This document shows, one piece after another, positions 6,321 through 8,728 of a stretch of DNA of 8,728 bases. A program made the translations under genes and the position numbers. The notes below the pieces were generated by a model, which worked only from the letters and a program-made list of their open reading frames with translations, had not been told where the DNA came from and made no database searches. Location: contig CATPAM010000105.1 of the NCBI GenBank assembly GCA_955651735.1, forward strand, positions 1-8,728, in the 5' to 3' direction. This DNA is from Candidatus Acidiferrales bacterium. Its GTDB lineage: Bacteria; Acidobacteriota; Terriglobia; Acidiferrales; UBA7541. Each line of letters begins with the position of its first letter. Within the stretch, counting starts at the first letter, position 1.

Positions 6321-6796
6321 GTGCACCCCTCTGTATGCAGCCTCGAATGGGAACCGAGACCTGATTGGTATAATTGCGCCTCTTGGCGAGGCATGGTTCC
6401 ACTGCAAGGAGCAAGCGGCGGGCACGGAGCCAAGGTTTGGGGCTGAGGAGACGAAAATCCCGAAAACCAACACGCCTTGGGCGCGAGAAGGAGCCCCCTG
6501 TCTTTCGCTTGCGACGAAATACTGGCGCCGTAGCCGCAATTTCAGTGCAAACTCGGGCGCTAATTTGGGTTAGGGCAAATCCCTACGATAGCAGTACTTA
6601 CGTACCAGAACGCCTTTACGTCGCCGCGATTTGCGGGTAGGAATTTCACGGTCTACGAAATTTTTCCTCCCGTAGTATGCTTTTCTTCCATACGTTTACA
6701 CCCAACGGCTCGGACATGGCCACACTGTCCATGCCTTGTGGAAAACTTCCCTGGCGTCAACCTTGGTACTAACAGGAGCCTGCGCGGCAAATGCTC
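6321..6796. other. gene-free stretch with several small palindromes
   Basis: About 480 bases lie between the luxR-type start and the end of the glycosyltransferase gene. No reading frame here looks like a protein. What can be seen is a series of inverted repeats: GCCTC/GAGGC (6378-6392), TAGGG/CCCTA (6571-6585), CTACG/CGTAG (about 6653-6675), GTATG/CATAC (6675-6693) and GGACA/TGTCC (about 6712-6730). There is also a plus-strand TATAAT at 6369-6374. The stretch must hold the luxR-type promoter and perhaps operators or a small RNA. No clear terminator for the glycosyltransferase gene was found. Confidence 0.5.
6571..6585. promoter_or_regulatory. palindrome TAGGG-N5-CCCTA upstream of the luxR-type gene
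   Basis: TAGGG and CCCTA flank CAAAT, giving a 15-base dyad of the size bound by dimeric helix-turn-helix proteins. It lies about 250 bases before the luxR-type start and about 210 bases beyond the glycosyltransferase stop. A binding role, possibly autoregulation by the LuxR-type protein, is inference only. Confidence 0.3.
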
Positions 6797-7990
6797 TCAA
6801 TACCCTAGGATCCGTGTTTGTTGAGGGGAGATCAGCTCGTACGTGACACCACGCCAGCGGACTTTCCGGGTGAACAACGACATCACGAAATTGATCAGGA
6901 ACAAGTAGGGAATAAAAACGCCCAGCACGACGTAGATCCACGCTTGGCCCGCGATTTGCGTACGTGACGTCTGCAAAACCTCCGTTGCCGCCGCAACACG
7001 AAGCCCGCCACGTATGGCGGCCAGCAGCATGGGCACAAACGTCAGCAAGGCCAGGTGAAACGCGGGCAGGGTCGCGAATAAATTGCTCAGCGTGACTTCC
7101 AGCCCGATCGGCAGGGTCAGGCAGTACAAAAGATGCGTTGCCGCCCCCGATGCCCAAGTCTTCTTCGAGTAGACTTTGGTGATCAGAATCTGCCGGTTCG
7201 TGAATTCCAATAGGCCGCGGAAATCAACGGTCACGTACGTAGGCGTCAGGCACTCCGGCACAAACACGATGGAACGTCCGGCGTGCTGCAATGCGCGCGT
7301 CATGGAGTAGTCATCACTCACCGAGTGATACCACTCCTCGAACACGCGAATTTCGTCGAACACGCTTCGGCGGATCGCCGTTCCCCCGCCCCAGCAGAAA
7401 TTTTTCCCCTTTTCGCTGAGCATCGTCACGATCGAGGCATTCCACGCTGCCAGCAGCGCCGTGGCGAGGTTGTTGCTGTTGGGAATCAGCCACCGCATGG
7501 TCGTAGCGGCGCCGACTTGCTTGTCATTGAGCGGCGCCACCAAACGCCGTAACCAGAATCTTCCCGGCCGCCCATCCGAGTCCGCGAACACCAGCACTTC
7601 AAACTCCGCCGGCAACTGCTCGATCGCCACTCGCAAATTGTGTACCTTTTCCCCGCACCCCTCCGGCCGGTCCGCAATTATCACGTGCGCGGGCACCTTC
7701 GAATGCTCCGCCACGCGCTTCACCGTGCTGTACGCGGAATCCGAAGCGGACGCCAGCACGAAGAAGATCTCGTAGTTGCGATAGTCAAATTCGGTCAGCG
7801 CCACCAGATTGCGCTCCAGCCCGGGTTCCATGCCTTTGCACGGACACAGCACCGCCGCGCGCGGCGCATTGAAGCCTGGGTCGCCCTGCATTCTCCGCCG
7901 CGCGTACGCCAACCAGCGCAGTCCATGCCACACCAGGTACACACCTGCGCCTATTTGCACGATGGCCAGGTAATAGAACAAAGTCTCCAC
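6797..7990 (-). CDS. membrane glycosyltransferase, GT2/GT21-like (HpnI or ceramide glucosyltransferase-like)
   Basis: The 397-residue protein has an N-terminal membrane helix (residues 3-24), a cytoplasmic GT-A domain and membrane helices near 284-322 and 350-374. GT-A motifs run in order: VLCPCKGMEPGLERNL (47-62), the first Asp at 84 (ASASDSA), the DxD-like FADSDG (135-140), GGGTAIRR (201-208), and SVSDDYSMTRAL (224-233) with the expected catalytic Asp. This layout fits processive-like and lipid-modifying transferases such as ceramide glucosyltransferase and the hopanoid-associated HpnI. The (Q/R)xxRW motif of GT21 is replaced by TNRQILITKVY (264-274), so donor and acceptor are open. The C-terminus has RKVRWRGVTYEL, common in this group. 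Start is a GTG at 7990 with a weak GGA site. No hopanoid or sphingolipid gene is adjacent, so the lipid acceptor is inferred only from family resemblance. Confidence 0.88.
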   Translation of the reverse strand: METLFYYLAIVQIGAGVYLVWHGLRWLAYARRRMQGDPGFNAPRAAVLCPCKGMEPGLERNLVALTEFDYRNYEIFFVLASASDSAYSTVKRVAEHSKVPAHVIIADRPEGCGEKVHNLRVAIEQLPAEFEVLVFADSDGRPGRFWLRRLVAPLNDKQVGAATTMRWLIPNSNNLATALLAAWNASIVTMLSEKGKNFCWGGGTAIRRSVFDEIRVFEEWYHSVSDDYSMTRALQHAGRSIVFVPECLTPTYVTVDFRGLLEFTNRQILITKVYSKKTWASGAATHLLYCLTLPIGLEVTLSNLFATLPAFHLALLTFVPMLLAAIRGGLRVAAATEVLQTSRTQIAGQAWIYVVLGVFIPYLFLINFVMSLFTRKVRWRGVTYELISPQQTRILGY

Positions 7991-8043
7991 GTAATTCCGA
8001 GCCTAGCAGAAGCATTTGTCTCCCGCCGCGCTGCGTGAACAGG

Positions 8044-8049
8044 TAGAAT
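8044..8049 (+). promoter_or_regulatory. -10-like box of the ybjQ-family gene
   Basis: TAGAAT in GGTAGAATCGC matches the -10 consensus at five of six bases and lies 33 bases before the ATG, leaving room for a leader of about 25 bases carrying the ribosome site AGGAG (8071-8075, 7 bases before the ATG). No -35 box stands out; TTGTCT at 8016-8021 is too far away. Confidence 0.4.
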
Positions 8050-8082
8050 CGCACCGGTTAACATCACTCCAGGAGACCTGCT

Positions 8083-8427
8083 ATGAATCGCGTGGACACC
8101 TCCATGGTCACCACCGCCAACGAAATCCCGGGCTATCGCATTGTCAAAAACTTTGGCATCGTGCGCGGAATTATCGTCAGGTCGCGCAGCGTGATCGGAA
8201 ATTTGGGCGCGGCTCTTCAGACCATCATCGGCGGCAACATCACCATCTTGACGAATCTCTGCGAGAAGACCCGCGAAGACGCCTACGAGCTGCTGTTGCA
8301 ACATGCCGCGCAGCATGGCGCAAACGCCGTCATCGCCATGCGCTACGACGCCACCGAAGTAATGCAAGGCGTGACCGAAGTCCTCGCCTACGGCACCGCC
8401 GTGCAGGTCGAGCGCGCCTCCCAGTAG
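8083..8427 (+). CDS. YbjQ/UPF0145 family protein
   Basis: The 114-residue cytosolic protein matches the YbjQ (DUF74, UPF0145) family. It opens with [16 protein letters not shown], then [20 protein letters not shown] where the family has its conserved GGRS-type turn and KAREIA helix, then [15 protein letters not shown] and the end strand [11 protein letters not shown]. Family members form small oligomeric rings of unknown function. Length is typical. The ATG at 8083 is supported by AGGAG 7 bases upstream; a later ATG at 8104 would remove only seven residues ahead of the conserved part. It is divergent from the glycosyltransferase gene and sits 46 bases before the zinc-ribbon gene on the same strand. 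The two could share a transcript, but the second has its own -10-like box. Confidence 0.92.
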   Translation: MNRVDTSMVTTANEIPGYRIVKNFGIVRGIIVRSRSVIGNLGAALQTIIGGNITILTNLCEKTREDAYELLLQHAAQHGANAVIAMRYDATEVMQGVTEVLAYGTAVQVERASQ

Positions 8428-8458
8428 TTACGCGGTCCGCCAACCGAACGCGCGGTGG

Positions 8459-8464
8459 TAGAAT
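8459..8464 (+). promoter_or_regulatory. -10-like box of the zinc-ribbon gene
   Basis: TAGAAT in GGTAGAATCCG lies 9 bases before the ATG at 8474. The same GGTAGAATC string occurs before the ybjQ-family gene. Transcription from it would start at or within a few bases of the start codon. No -35 box and no ribosome site are seen. Confidence 0.35.
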
Positions 8465-8473
8465 CCGCCTGGT

Positions 8474-8728
8474 ATGTTTTGCTCTTCCTGCAGCGCGGAA
8501 ATCTCTTCGACTGGGCGCTTCTGCTCGAGCTGCGGCGCCCCCATCGTTTTCAACAGCAGCGCGACGTTCGTTGACGACCCATCAGCCGGCGAGGACGAGA
8601 CGATCGCGCCAGCGACGCCTCGCCGCGCGCCTTCGCATCCATCCACTCCGTCACATCGCTCTTCGCGCCCGCTTTCCAACTCCGCCACCTTGCTTTCCAG
8701 CTCCGATTCCATCGGTGGCGGAGTTGGA
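8474..8728 (+). CDS. zinc-ribbon protein, probably N-terminus of a Ser/Thr protein kinase, cut by window edge
   Basis: An ATG at 8474 opens a frame that runs off the right edge without a stop (85 residues seen). Residues 1-23 are a zinc ribbon, MFCSSCSAEISSTGRFCSSC, with Cys3, Cys6, Cys17 and Cys20. A ~60-residue Ser/Pro/Thr/Arg-rich linker follows and ends in LLSSSDSIGGG. This order (short zinc ribbon, disordered linker, then a SDSIGGG-like segment) recalls acidobacterial Hanks-type Ser/Thr kinases, in which the kinase domain would begin just beyond the window. The kinase call is inference; only the zinc ribbon and linker are visible. The start is supported by the position of the ribbon and a -10-like box 9 bases upstream; there is no ribosome site. 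Confidence 0.7.
   Translation, partial: MFCSSCSAEISSTGRFCSSCGAPIVFNSSATFVDDPSAGEDETIAPATPRRAPSHPSTPSHRSSRPLSNSATLLSSSDSIGGGVG

Noticed and set aside
6321..6539. ATG at 6539 as the start of the luxR-type gene
   Set aside because: The additional 73 residues look non-coding, and GTG at 6320 has a good ribosome site; not excluded entirely.
8428..8712. A 94-codon minus-strand frame at the right edge
   Set aside because: Antisense to the zinc-ribbon gene, whose CxxC pairs and linker are a better explanation.

Overview
The window looks like chromosomal DNA from a GC-rich soil-type bacterium, most likely an acidobacterium. That assignment rests on recalled resemblance of the STAS/anti-sigma pair, the zinc-ribbon kinase start and the glycosyltransferase to acidobacterial families; no marker gene proves it. 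There are no rRNA or tRNA genes, insertion sequences, CRISPR arrays or phage genes. It reads as housekeeping and signalling DNA with one clearly broken gene.

Left part (1-1960), minus strand: a lemA gene followed by a secreted/membrane DUF2207 protein that runs off the left edge, driven by a good sigma70-like promoter at 1828-1857. Reading away from it on the plus strand is a wreck of the ComM/YifB gene (1966-2471). Its N-terminal domain and the last ~17 residues remain, the AAA+ core is gone, and the surviving parts lie in three different frames.

Centre (2573-5679), plus strand: a hairpin, then a two-gene partner-switching module (RsbW-type anti-sigma kinase and RsbV-type STAS antagonist), then queG (epoxyqueuosine reductase, tRNA queuosine synthesis), then a Mn-type superoxide dismutase with a Tat signal peptide. 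The dismutase gene contains a second, strongly ribosome-binding start exactly where a cytosolic dismutase would begin, so it may make both an exported and a cytosolic enzyme. A strong hairpin at 5650-5679 separates it from the convergent gene.

Right part (5703-8728): an orphan LuxR-type regulator on the minus strand, a ~480-base gene-free stretch rich in small palindromes, a membrane glycosyltransferase (GT2/GT21-like) on the minus strand, then divergently a YbjQ-family protein and the start of a zinc-ribbon protein that is probably a Ser/Thr protein kinase, cut by the right edge.

Several plus-strand genes are preceded by a similar -10-like box (GGTAGAATC-like). In two cases it sits so close to the start codon that leaderless mRNAs are plausible. 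The genes do not form one pathway; the common thread is signalling and stress handling (partner switching, kinase, LuxR regulator, superoxide dismutase).
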